DNA of 64,000 nt from Cerrena zonata. Lineage: Eukaryota > Basidiomycota > Agaricomycetes > Polyporales > Cerrenaceae. Each line of letters begins with the position of its first letter. Position 1 is the first letter of the stretch. Where the stretch lies: positions 124,001 through 188,000 of the forward strand of contig JASBNA010000058.1 of assembly GCA_038087015.1 (NCBI GenBank). Direction: 5' to 3'. The position numbers and the translations under genes are program-made. The notes below the pieces were generated by a model. That model was not told the origin of the DNA. It saw only the letters and a list, made by a program, of their open reading frames with translations, and searched no databases. Shown in pieces: positions 39,975-50,457 of the stretch.

Positions 39975-40868
39975 CTACAAACCTTGCAAACCTTTGATTA
40001 ATTCAGATTGTTTGGATTTATCCAATTGTTGACTATTGAGATCACCAACAGACCTCAAATCCCTCAACATGATATTTTTCAATTTATCAAAATAAACTTC
40101 CTGAAGTAAATTTCTAACATTTGATTCCGATTTTTCAATCAAGGTACCTAAATTGATTAAGTGAGCCGTTTCCAAATTAACCCCTCCATCTAAAGATAAA
40201 TGCTGTGATGATTCAATTTGTCTAGTTAAATTACCCGATAACGATAATGATCCCTTTGAGGAATTTTGTAAATCAAGAATAACGGAAGAGGTTAGCTTAT
40301 AAGTTGCAGATGTAGTTCCTTCAGGTATCACTTCAAAAACATGAATGGAATCCCACTTTCCAGAGTTGTCTTCTGTTTCCTTTTTGAATAAAACAACTCC
40401 AGCAAAACCAGCAGATAACGAATCTTCTTCTTCAGTTTCTTCTTCAGCAGTGTCCCATAAGTAAACAGATGATGCGCCAGCACCATCATAGTATAAATCA
40501 CGGTAGATGTCAAAACTTTCGTTTGCCTTCAGTTCTAATTGTCTTAAAATATTGGAAGGATAAGGAGGTGCTTCGTCGGTTGTAACAGTAGGATAATACT
40601 TATTAGACCATGGAGATCTGTACGAGTCTCCGTCTCTGTTATAATCACAGCACAAGTAGTCCTTCCCAGACTCTTTACATTTGGCAACCTTCAATGGTAT
40701 ATCAACCGATGATAACAAATCTTGAGTCAAATCTTCATTCTCACCGGCTTCTGCTTGGGAATCGTTTTGAATCAAAGTACATATATCATTCAAGTTCTTG
40801 GAGATATCTTTGGGATCCAAACGTCTCAATAAATCAAGAGATGCATCGTATCTATCGTCGTAAGACAT
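39975..40868 (-). CDS. CAP2: F-actin capping protein beta subunit
   Basis: Beta subunit of the heterodimer that caps actin filament barbed ends at cortical patches. The 297 residues show the family landmarks: ASLDLLRRLDPKDISKNLND, KDYLCCDYNRDGDSYRSPWS, YYPTVTTDEAPPYPS, SVYLWDT, SLSAGFAGVVLFKK and KWDSIHVFEV. The C-terminal tentacle is helical (LLQEVYFDKLKNIMLRDLRS). ATG at 40868 is confirmed. Slightly longer than the S. cerevisiae protein (287), with acidic inserts. Confidence 0.94.
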   Translation of the reverse strand: MSYDDRYDASLDLLRRLDPKDISKNLNDICTLIQNDSQAEAGENEDLTQDLLSSVDIPLKVAKCKESGKDYLCCDYNRDGDSYRSPWSNKYYPTVTTDEAPPYPSNILRQLELKANESFDIYRDLYYDGAGASSVYLWDTAEEETEEEDSLSAGFAGVVLFKKETEDNSGKWDSIHVFEVIPEGTTSATYKLTSSVILDLQNSSKGSLSLSGNLTRQIESSQHLSLDGGVNLETAHLINLGTLIEKSESNVRNLLQEVYFDKLKNIMLRDLRSVGDLNSQQLDKSKQSELIKGLQGL

Positions 40869-41222
40869 TTTATAAGCTTAAACAAGTCAATTGGTTGTAT
40901 ATTTGAAAGTTATAACGTGGTTCTGGTATTTCGTTGTTTTTTCACTGCGTTGTACTTTCACGCAGGAGTTTTTTTTTTTTTTATATTGCAAATTCAGTAC
41001 CTTTTGAAAGCTTACAATAAGAATAGTTTTATGAAATTTAAATAATTATACAAAAAAAAAACGAACAAGAGCAGAGGGAGGGAAATAAAGAAACAAAAGA
41101 TATGCAGAATGGAGTTAGGTAGAATTAGAGGGATTAATTCTCAAAAACAACCGGAAAGAATAGAAAAGTAAAGAATGCAAATAAGGCGAGGCAACAGGGT
41201 CTATCAAAGCCAAGGGAGACTA
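40869..41222. other. CAP2 promoter / mannosyltransferase 3' region
   Basis: 354 bp between two minus-strand genes. T-run at 40970-40982 and A-run at 41052-41061. No gene or motif recognised. Confidence 0.55.
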
Positions 41223-43257
41223 CTAATCGTGTCTATCCTGTTTCAAGAACTCAATGTGTTGATTAATTTCTTGACATATTTTGTTTCTTTCATCAGAATC
41301 AGGTTCAGGTACACCACTTAAATGAATATTTGATAATTTACAGAAACACCAATCGAGGTTTGACATCACTTCCAATTCGAAATCATAGCCTTTTAATTCA
41401 TCGAGGATTTCGTAACTATAAAGTCTTCTTCTTTTATCATGTTCACCTTTTGGACCTCTACCGTATGAGTTACGTAAGAACATTTCAACTAAATCGAATT
41501 TTGGCCAATTGGCATGTAAAAAGAATAAGTTTGAAGATTTGAAATAATGGTATTTATAGTTAGAGTTACCTTTATCTTCGGCGTTTTTAGCATACACAGT
41601 TGGAGGTTCATTATAGTAATCACCCTGCAGTTTTACCATCTTCTGGTTTAGATTCAACGTCTTCATTAGCTTGAATATAATCAATTATTGGATCGTACTG
41701 GGCCATACCGAAAACTTCGTGCTTACCAGTATCACCTCTGAATGGACCAAATTCTCTATTGAATTCTTTAACTTGATAATAAGGAAGTTTTAATTTATGA
41801 GCAGCAGCAATAAACGTTTCTTTGTCACCTTCACCAGCAGCACCTTGACTTAACAAAGGATAATAGTAATCAGGACCATAATAATTATAATACATTGATA
41901 AGATTAATGTTTTGAAATGTACTTTTTTATCAATCAAAACTTGACCGGTTTCACTTGAAGCTTCGGGAATGGCACCATCACAATCATGCATTGAAATTTC
42001 ATCTGGTTTGAAACCTCTATCATCATTTGCAGGATAACTATTACGAACTCTAGAAGTGGTATCAACGTTAATTTTAGCAATATCATAATATAATGGAGAT
42101 GTAGATCTTCTCCATAAATCCGGCCAAACAACCAAATGTTTATTTGCAAAAGGTTTATTAATGAAAAGAATATCTGGGTTTTTGATTGGCAAATTATCCG
42201 CATCAAGGTATAAGATACGTTCAAAAGAAGAAATCAACAAGGCAATGTTTTTCAATTGGAACCCACTAATCTTATCACCAAAATGCTTTGGTAAATAATC
42301 AGTTAAAATTTTACATTTAGCATTAAATTTTGGTAAGATTTTGGAACATAAATCGATATCATAATCGCTCCTTTTAGGAATAATAATTTCAACTGGTAAC
42401 TTAGAACCGGTATTTCTCAAAGTTCTTATTGAAGTGAGTGCTAATTGATTATATTTTCCTCCACCTAAATAAACAATCCCATCACCTTGCATAAAATGAT
42501 GAGGTTTACCATAATCGTAAATTTCTTTAGGGAAATCTTGGGGCATTTGATCAATAAAAGATTGATGGGAATTAGCTAATGAGTTAGTTTCATGTTCAGA
42601 AAGTTGAATATAACTAGCCAACATTTCTTTAGTACGAATTGCTTCATCCAAATAATTTTCTCTCAAATGACCGCCATAAACTGGCATTTTACCATCGTTA
42701 TTTGAATACTTATTATTCTTTTTACTTTCTGAATAATGATCACCATTATTAATACCAGGGATCTTGGGATCAGTTTTTTCAAATATAGTCCATAAATTCT
42801 TGAAAAAATCAACCAAGTAATTCGCTAATAAATTTTCCGATTCCATCATTTCAAAATGGGATACATTTAGTCTCAAGTCATTCGAATGTATTTCAATCAA
42901 GTCCTTTTCATAATTGTACCCATCAATCAATCTAATATCAAATTTATTAGCGTTATTATCGTTAACATATTCCGATTTCATAAACTGCCAAAAATGAGAC
43001 GCAATCTCATCGTTAAATTCATTATTTGGATCTGGTTGTTTCTGAATAATCATCAAGTCATTATGAACATCATGATGGTACCCAATCAACGATACCGGAG
43101 TTATCTCTTTGATCTTAGAAGTCGGGGATAGCTTACTGAAATAATCATTCTTTAGTGAGCTCACGTATAGCGAATAATCTATGGTGCATGAATATATGAT
43201 GTTGATCACCGTTATCAATAAGCACACCAACACGATCTTCTTCGTATGCTTATACAT
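41223..43257 (-). CDS. MNN2/MNN5-family alpha-1,2-mannosyltransferase, one apparent frameshift
   Basis: Golgi type II enzyme that adds alpha-1,2-mannose branches to the N-glycan outer chain of the wall mannan. The ATG at 43257 gives a short basic tail then a signal anchor (KIVLVCLLITVINIIYSCTI) and a lumenal catalytic domain: GIVYLGGGKYNQLALTSIRT, FERILYLDADNLPIKNPDIL with the DxD motif, HLVVWPDLWRRSTSPLYYDI and QVLIDKKVHFKTLILSMYYN. The main frame stops at about 41620 after DGKTAG; skipping one A of the AAAA opposite 41631-41634 continues as LQGDYYNEPPTVYAKNAEDK to 41223. Restored length about 677 residues. Candida species carry several paralogues, so I give no symbol. Confidence 0.86.
41631..41634 (-). 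other. Apparent frameshift site in mannosyltransferase gene
   Basis: Run of four (A on the coding strand); three restore the frame into the conserved C-terminal 140 residues. Confidence 0.78.
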
Positions 43258-43825
43258 CTTGAATAGCAATCCTCTTGAGATGGTTATCAAAATTAACTGT
43301 GATTGGTAATGAACTGAAATCTTCAGTCTAAAAATACCCAACGGAAAAAGTAAAACAGATAATTAGTGAGACCTGACAACGTGCAACTCCAAGAAATAAG
43401 AGGTTTGTTGAGATGGTTCAAATAGCGAGTGGAAGGATAAGAAGTAGTACTTCAGTAAGGTAAGACAAGGGTATGAAGAAAGGGTTTTATTAAAATTTTC
43501 TTTTTTCTTTTCACTTTGTTCAAATTTTAAACGAGAGCAAAACTACGATGGAATGAATTTTATAAGTATTTCAGGGCTATCAACGATTCACATGTCCTGG
43601 CAGGGAGATCAGATGAGGGCCAGGGGTAGTTACTGGTATGCTGGAACGGGGACTGAGGGTGTTTTTACGTTTGGGGAATAATGTAGGCCTACAAGGACAA
43701 GGTGTTTTCACTAGAAAAGGATATAAAAGGTATTAAAATAATATAAGGCGTGAGGCGGAATGCAGAATACTGAGAAAGGGTGTATAGAGATAATAATAAT
43801 ACATTAGAGAAATGAAGAGGGTGAA
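43258..43825. other. Mannosyltransferase promoter / zinc-cluster gene 3' region
   Basis: 568 bp between two minus-strand genes. The frame of the mannosyltransferase stays open upstream to a TTG at 43341 without an ATG. GC-richer patches lie at 43590-43680. No gene recognised. Confidence 0.5.
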
Positions 43826-46709
43826 TCATAAATCATCATTAAAGATATTGAAGACACTCAAGTTTTTATTTGATTCGAAATCGTCGGTCAACCCACGAGA
43901 TTGCATCCATTTTGCATCAATTTCTGCATTACTAACATAAACTTCGGAACAACGATTATTTGTTTCGTTAATAGTTCTATCGATAGCTTCAAGCACTAAT
44001 GAATGTAATTCTTTTAAATGATTTTTTGAATATTTTGGTTTTTTCAAAAAATTCAGTTTTGGGTGATGATAATTATCTTTGTAGAATTGAATGCTTGTAA
44101 TTGTTTTCAAAACCAAATCATGAGCTTTTGTAATTCTCCAAGCATAGTAGTACCTATTACTTAATTTCAGAATTTGGTAAATTGAATAATTTGAAATTTT
44201 AATTAATGAATTTCTAAAATTTTCAACGGTGTTAAGATATTGGTAGAAGTTTGAATTTTTACCTTCTTTCAGTTCTTGACTAATTTTTTTCATTTCATAA
44301 ATAACAAATCCTAATTTAATTATGAAGGACATGACTATTTGATTTGCCTTATGAATTGTCATTTCAAGGGTTGGATTCAATATGAAATCACAAACCAAAT
44401 CAGAAGATTCAACTATTCTTGAGTAAAATGGAACAATTTCTAATAAAAATATAAAACTTTTCTTTAAATAGAAAAAGGATAAATTATGATTCTTATTAAT
44501 GTAAAATAAATATAAGTGGAAATAAATCGAAATGAAAAATGATGACATTGATAAATAAAATTTAGTATCGTGAATTTTCATGCAATCATCAGTAACAATT
44601 TTTTGGGATAAGTCAAATCCAATTTGAGGATTTTGATCGGCAAATGTTTTATCAAATACTTGTTCAACTTGAATTTGATTATTTGATTTTTCTAATAAAT
44701 TTTCAATACTTAAATAATGACCGAAAAATAAGGTTTCTAAATCACTTAAATTTTCACTAACTTCGATTAATTTAACTTTACCATCAATATTCAAAATTTG
44801 TTTTAATACTTTATCAATTGGTTCTTTAAATTTGAGGAAAGTTTGTAAATTTGAAACAACTTTTTCTTCAACTTCAACGTTTGGAATACTTGAATTTTTT
44901 GAATTAACGAATGGTAATTTAGTATCATAAGATATGGATGAAAGACTTGATGGATTACCAAATGTGTAACTATGATATAACTCAGCAAATATTATAAAAT
45001 ACCAAGTTTTTCTTTTAATATGATTTAATTTTGCATCTTCATCGTTATCTTCTGAATATTTTGAAGGTTCCCGATTAAGACCAGAATGATAAGCCATTTG
45101 AACAATAACTGCATTAGACATTTGAGCATCACCGCCATCGGCACCATCGCCATCTTCCGGGGCAAATCTATTATAGACTCGAAGATAAAACATTAATTGC
45201 AAAGCTGGTAATGAATAAGCTGCATTTAAGGGGAATAAATGAAGACAATATCTTGCTAATTCAATAACTTCTACTGAAACCGGATTTTCAATTAAATAAC
45301 CAAAATTTTCCACACAAGCTTTAGAGCATTGAATATCGGGGTATCTCGCTTTATTGAAAACTAAACTTATTAATCCCATATTTTCTTGTTCATTATTGGT
45401 AAACATTGAAAGAAAAGAAAATCGATGAATTACGAATAATAAGCCAAGTTTGGCGAATTCTTCTTTACTATTGATTTTAAATCTTTGAATTTTTCATCAA
45501 CCGGGGTATCATCCGAAGGTTTTTCTCCAAGAATTTTCATCATTGAATCTTCGAAATTTTGTTGATCGAGAAACGGAGCAAATGGATAAACATACATGAA
45601 GAATCGACTTATTAAAGACCAAGTCACTCTTCTAGGTGGTAAGTGGTTTAGGATTTTTTGTTTTAAATGCTTCATATCCATTAAATCAGAATTTTCTTTT
45701 GATCTTTTATTCCAGTTTTTAATTAAATCGTTGTACCGGTCTTCAATTTCATCGTCAATGTCATGATTGGAGTCCTGTTTCTTTTCTTAATATCGGATTC
45801 TTTTAAACATCCCATTTTATACGTAATCATGTATTCCCATAGCATATTGAGGCCATCATCGCGTTTCATCATCGAAGACCAAGAAATAGGACCATAATTG
45901 ACTCTTCTAATTGGAGTAGAAGAGTGAATGGTTGAATAGTTTTCATAAAAATTTATGGTCTCTGAAGTATTGGCCACTGGGTTGACTCCAACCACTGAAT
46001 TCGGACTACAATTCGAAGAAGTTATTTTATCTAGAATGAAATCACAAGATAAGTCATCGTAATAGTTCATTTTATGCTTAGTATCCTCTTGTTTCAAATT
46101 TATAGGTGGGAGCACTGTAGGGGGAACATTTACTGAAGATAATGCAGTGGATACATGAAATGACGATATAGAATTCCTCGATGAAGTAGACGAATTATCA
46201 AAACTCGACAATTCATTTTGTTTGGCTTTAAGGTCTTCTAGATACTTGATTTTTTCCTTAAGATAATCGATTTCTACTTTTGCTTGTTCAACATCAAAGG
46301 TGTTTTCATTATTGAGTTCAATAGAATGCTTATTCCCAACGGACCAATTGGAATAATGGCATGTTTCATGTAAATTGGATCTGATACAGGAACTGCAAGG
46401 TAATTGCTTATCACAACGAATTTTCCTTTTTTTACAATGATCACAAACAAGCGTCAACCGTTGACGTTTCCGGGGTGGTTTCTTAGCACAGTTCTCCTCG
46501 ACAACAGTGGTCGGGGTCATGGCACTCGTGGTATTGCTGGTAACAGTAGAAGAGTAAAAATTTAAATTTTGCTCATCGCTATCAGTAAGATCAGCCAGAT
46601 TATCCTTGGATCGTACCGCAACCTCCTTCCCGTCCCCGTTCATTTGGTTCATCCCACTCCCATTCACTTGCTTCAACGCAGTTTTGATATTATCCCAAGA
46701 TGGAGTCAT
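43826..46709 (-). CDS. Zn2Cys6 transcription factor, two apparent frameshifts
   Basis: Zinc-cluster regulator of about 961 residues once restored. Zinc ligands: Cys89, 92, 99, 105, 108 and 117 (TLVCDHCKKRKIRCDKQLPC, then SSCIRSNLHETC), followed by a coiled coil (FDVEQAKVEIDYLKEKIKYL). The remainder is a fungal regulatory domain rich in hydrophobic helices and ends SVFNIFNDDL. Start is the ATG at 46709 (MTPSWDNIKTAL). The frame stops at 45723 and the protein continues in other frames: DSNHDIDDEIEDRYNDLIKN, then KEEFAKLGLLFVIHRFSFLS, then MFTNNEQENMGLISLVF. Each join needs one extra A, in runs near 45778-45786 and 45475-45478. The overall plan resembles the Hap1/Mrr1 class; the orthologue is not settled. 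Confidence 0.83.
45475..45478 (-). other. Apparent frameshift site (downstream of two) in zinc-cluster gene
   Basis: Four A on the coding strand; five give LKINSKEEFAKLGLLFVIHR in one frame with the following C-terminal half. The other site is at 45778-45786 (AAGAAAAGAAAC). Confidence 0.78.
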
Positions 46710-47472
46710 TTTGCAATAGACAAATTGCAAAGAAAGAAAGTAAAAAAAAAAAAAACCTGGAGAAATTCACCAATGATTCAAACAAAAAGACAAATACCCG
46801 TCGAAATTCAATCCTTTTTCTCTCCGGCACTCGCTGTTTGACTAAACCTATAATTTAAGAAGTAACTAGCAATAACTTATTGGAAATACTCAATACCTGT
46901 CCGAACTAACTCGACCGAAAAGACTGCTTTATTAAGCAAACGATAAAAATTAGTAATTCGCTAACAAAGAGAAAAAAGAAAAAAAAAAATCCCGAAAAAA
47001 ACATTCGGTGATCAAGCCTTGGTGCGGATATATGTTTTTCTACTGGAACTTAATTTCGAGCACGACGAGATGACCTTTGCCTTCGAGGAACAGTCAGATC
47101 TGTTGCCTCTGTTGCCTTCTGCTGTCTCCCACTGGCGTATGACCAGGGGTTTGGTGGTGATGCTGGGTTTCGCTGGCGGATTTGGCAGGTGCTTCGCTCG
47201 GTCGTACGCGGCGCAAACCACTTCGGCCGCTCCGTTTTGAGCAACCCCGACGGGTGCTGCTAATTTCTGCTACTGCTAGGTCTGTCGGAGGTACACGGAT
47301 ATACTCTCGGGTGGACACTTGGTGGAGACCGGCCAGTAGCAGTGAGGAGTATAACCTTGGGTGAAAGCATTACTAAGTCGCATTAAGGTAGTAACGGTAA
47401 GTAAGACAGTGACGTTACGGAGTTTTGAGTTGTGGAGTTTGGCGAAAGATCCGAAAAAAACAGTTAATCCGG

Positions 47473-47480
47473 TCACGTGA
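47473..47480. promoter_or_regulatory. TCACGTGA E-box 1
   Basis: Palindromic Cbf1/bHLH-type site, 111 bp from an identical site at 47584. Confidence 0.55.
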
Positions 47481-47564
47481 GACCGACAACCCTCCAAAAC
47501 AAACGGCCACAAAACGGCAACATGGGAAGATGGAAAAAAAGAAGATCCGTACTGTTTGTGGTTT

Positions 47565-47619
47565 ACGGGGGTTTTGTTGCTGTTCACGTGACTCGAGGGG
47601 GGACGGGATAAACCCCCGT
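47565..47619. promoter_or_regulatory. Inverted repeat ACGGGGGTTT ... AAACCCCCGT enclosing a TCACGTGA E-box
   Basis: Perfect 10-bp arms at 47565-47574 and 47610-47619; the 35-bp spacer contains TCACGTGA at 47584-47591. It looks like a composite operator for a dimeric factor plus a bHLH factor, between a zinc-cluster gene and SNX41. Binding partners are unknown. Confidence 0.55.
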
Positions 47620-47729
47620 GCACCAGGAAAACCCTACCGGCTGACCAAACATCAGTTTGGTGGGCGGCAAGTTGATAAGATATCAACTACTTCATCAACA
47701 GCAACAGCAACACAATCATTGCACTTCAA

Positions 47730-47949
47730 ATGAGCTTTGAAGATCAATTGAATGGTAAGGTATAATATTTAGATCTGAGATCGGTAAGTAAGTGTGGATC
47801 GTCATCTTTGCAGTTACTTTATTGAGGTTGTTTATTTACTATTCAACCATCGCTTAACCTATAACAACAGTTTGTTTGAATTAGTATTTGCGGACTTATT
47901 GAATAACTTTAATCAATCCATTGTTGGAAAGAAGTCATTCATCTCTTGA
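47730..47949 (+). CDS. Possible small spliced gene, unknown function
   Basis: ATG at 47730 begins MSFEDQLN, followed directly by a donor-like GTAAGG at 47755. An acceptor CTTTGCAG ends at 47813. After it an open frame reads FIEVVYLLFNHRLTYNNSLF, then ELVFADLLNNFNQSIVGKKS, to a TGA at 47947-47949. This is amphipathic, has gene-like codon use and does not look random. Direct splicing is out of phase by one base; one extra T in the TTT at 47818-47820 would give a continuous ~53-residue protein, the same kind of one-base error seen elsewhere in the window. No branch point is obvious and I recognise no family. Confidence 0.35.
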
Positions 47950-48062
47950 ATTAGTTGATCTTGGGTAGTTCCCGTTTTGTTTCCAGGCCCTCCTTTGATT
48001 ATTTTTGTTATTTTTCAAAATTAGTATTACCCCTTACTCTTACAATCAATAATCACACGACG

Positions 48063-49993
48063 ATGAATTCAGATATATTCGAAGATATTGAACAGGATAA
48101 TAATCCTTCCTTTTACGGGAATCAATCATTTCTTTCTGACGGTAAAAATAAATCAAATGGTAATGCTAAGGATAATTCTTTTAATAATTCTATAATTAAT
48201 GACGATAATGATGATCAAATTAGTTCTAAAAATTACCGTAATATGGATTTAGTTAATAACTCCCTTGGTTTATCAAATAAAATAAGAAATTTTTTACATG
48301 ATGATAATTTATCAATCGACGTTATATCAAGTGAACGATTAATGAATTCTTCAATTATAGTTTATTCAATTGAAATTTCAATTGATTCTTCAAATTCAAT
48401 CATCGTTAAACGTCGATATAGTGAATTTAAATCTTTCAGAGATAATTTATTGAAATTATTCCCAACTTTAATTATACCCCCAATACCTGAAAAACATACA
48501 ATTTTTAATTATTTAATTAATTCAATTAATAATTCCAAAGAATCAACTATAATTGAAACTAGAAAAAGAAATTTCAAGGTTTTTTTAATTGATTTAATCT
48601 TTAATTCAAATCCAATTTTAAAAGATTGCCCTCTTCTACATAAATTTTTGGATCCAAATTATGAATTATGTTGGAATAATGCTATTAATGAACCTCCTTT
48701 AAACTTATTACCAAATAATCTATTATTGGCTAATCCAATAAACCCAACTGATCAAAATGGTTTATATTCTTTATTACCAATTGTTAATGGATTTGAATTC
48801 AATTCTCAAATTGATAATCTTCATTCGTTGAAAAAAATTAATGATGATTTACATAAACTAAATGATCAAATTAATTTATTCAAAATTAAAGAAGAAGATG
48901 ATAATTTAAAAATTTTAAATAATTCGTCAATTTCAAATACAAATAATGAATTTATTAGCTTCAAAGATATTCCAATTGAATTAATTTCTTATGAGATTAT
49001 TTTCCATCAAAATATTAAAATTTTAAATGAATTAAATAAATTAAATAATAAATCAATTAAAAATTATAAATCAGTGATTAATAATTTAATTGAGTTGGGT
49101 GGTAATTTAAATAATTTTTCATTACAAATTCATGAATTATCAGACTTAAATAATCATTCAAATTTTAATAATCAATTAAGTTCATTAATTGAAAAATTTG
49201 GCTCAACAATTGATTTGAATTTCTTAAATTTTGAAAGTTTTGTTATTTCAAATTTAATACCAAATTGGCAAGAACCAATTAATCAATTAATTCAATATTA
49301 TTCAACTGCATTACAATTAATTAAATTTTATAAATTTAAATTAATCAATTCAAACTATTATTCAAATTGAAATTCAATAAAATTCAAGACTTAATGACTT
49401 TTAATAATAATTATCAAAATCATATTAAATTGAATGACTTGAAAAATTTAAATATAAATAGTCCAAGTATTAATGATGCTATCAAAAGAATTGAATTAAA
49501 ACAGAAAAAGTTATCCTCAAATAGTCGTTCTCTAAACTCTAAAAAATCTTGGTATGGTTTGTTTGGTGGTAATAAATCTTCGTTCATCTTACCTGATGAT
49601 GATACTTTCCAACAATATAACTCGCATCAAAACAATCAACTACAATCTAAGGATACTTATAATAATTATACTTCTCCAACTTCGTCTCCACAAAAACCTA
49701 TTCCAAAAGCTGATCCTTTAGCTGATCTTCCTCCCAATGATCTTTCAAATCAATTCCTGTATAAGATTCACCAAATTGAAAAAGAATTAACAAAATTAGA
49801 TCAATTAATCAATTTGGTCAATAAAGACATGATCGACTTGACTGATCATTTGAAGTCTACATTCTCGTCCTTTTCTACAAGTATGGAAAAGAAATGGCTA
49901 ACAATAATGTTGGAAGTCATCAGATCTGGTAAAGATTTATTTAGTGAAAACTTGGCTAATTGGAATGACTTGAAAGCATTTATTGATAATTAA
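48063..49993 (+). CDS. SNX41: PX-BAR sorting nexin Snx41/Atg20 type, one apparent frameshift
   Basis: Sorting nexin that pairs with Snx4 to retrieve cargo from endosomes to the Golgi and to support selective autophagy. ATG at 48063 (MNSDIFEDIEQDNNPSFYGN). The PX domain covers about residues 95-205: VYSIEISIDSSNSIIVKRRY, SEFKSFRDNLLKLFPTLIIP, then PIPEKHTIFNYL. Next comes the block EPPLNLLPNNLLLANPINPT, then a BAR-like helical region. The frame stops at 49370; adding one A to the AAA at 49364-49366 reads SKLKFNKIQDLMTFNNNYQN and continues to 49993, about 643 residues in all. SNX41 is preferred over ATG20, not proven. Confidence 0.75.
49364..49366 (+). other. Apparent frameshift site in SNX41
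   Basis: AAA run where AAAA joins the two halves of the BAR-like region in one frame. Confidence 0.75.
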
Positions 49994-50457
49994 GTCTCTT
50001 CCCCTCAGTTATTCACTTGTTCAAGGCTGACCTCCTGATGCCGATTATGACAAGAACTGCCTTCTTCGCCTGTTTATGAACTCTCCTTATAGAATTGGAG
50101 TTTCAAAGATTGTTTTCATTTGCATTGGTTTAACATTTTTTTATTTTATTTTTTTTTTTTTTTATATATTTTTTTCAGGGACATTGTATCTGCTAGTTTT
50201 ATCGACTTTATTAATGCATTCTTGTGAGTATAGCGTCTTCCTGAATGCATTAACTATTATATTTCTATGATCCTGAATTATGTCTTAGATTGTAATCGGT
50301 ATTCTATTTCTAATGGAAAACTTGTATATGTACGGATGTTTTATCAGAAATCGAGGTGGCAAGAGATTCTTTGAGAAACTCCAATGTTAAAGTCCACAGT
50401 TGAAAGAAGTTCACTTCACAGATATTAGTTATTTCCAATACATATCAATCGTTGAAG
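49994..50457. other. SNX41 3' / RPN9 promoter
   Basis: 464 bp with no gene. T-rich around 50130-50175. A PACE-like box at 50355-50363 belongs to RPN9. Confidence 0.55.
50355..50363 (+). promoter_or_regulatory. PACE-like Rpn4 site upstream of RPN9
   Basis: GGTGGCAAG matches the S. cerevisiae proteasome-associated control element GGTGGCAAA at eight of nine bases, 95 bp upstream of the RPN9 ATG. This is the expected place for Rpn4 control of a proteasome gene. Confidence 0.62.

Larger units (their letters stand above)
46710..48062. promoter_or_regulatory. Long divergent region, zinc-cluster gene / SNX41
   Basis: 1.35 kb. The central 47,040-47,660 part is GC-rich and carries two TCACGTGA sites (47473-47480, 47584-47591), the second inside a 10-bp inverted repeat. 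A possible small spliced gene lies at 47730-47949. Several overlapping short frames on both strands over the GC-rich part are compositional and not called. Confidence 0.55.

Noticed and set aside
47012..47733. Several 60-136 codon frames on both strands
   Set aside because: They overlap one another in a GC-rich promoter region, use alternative starts, and show no family motif.
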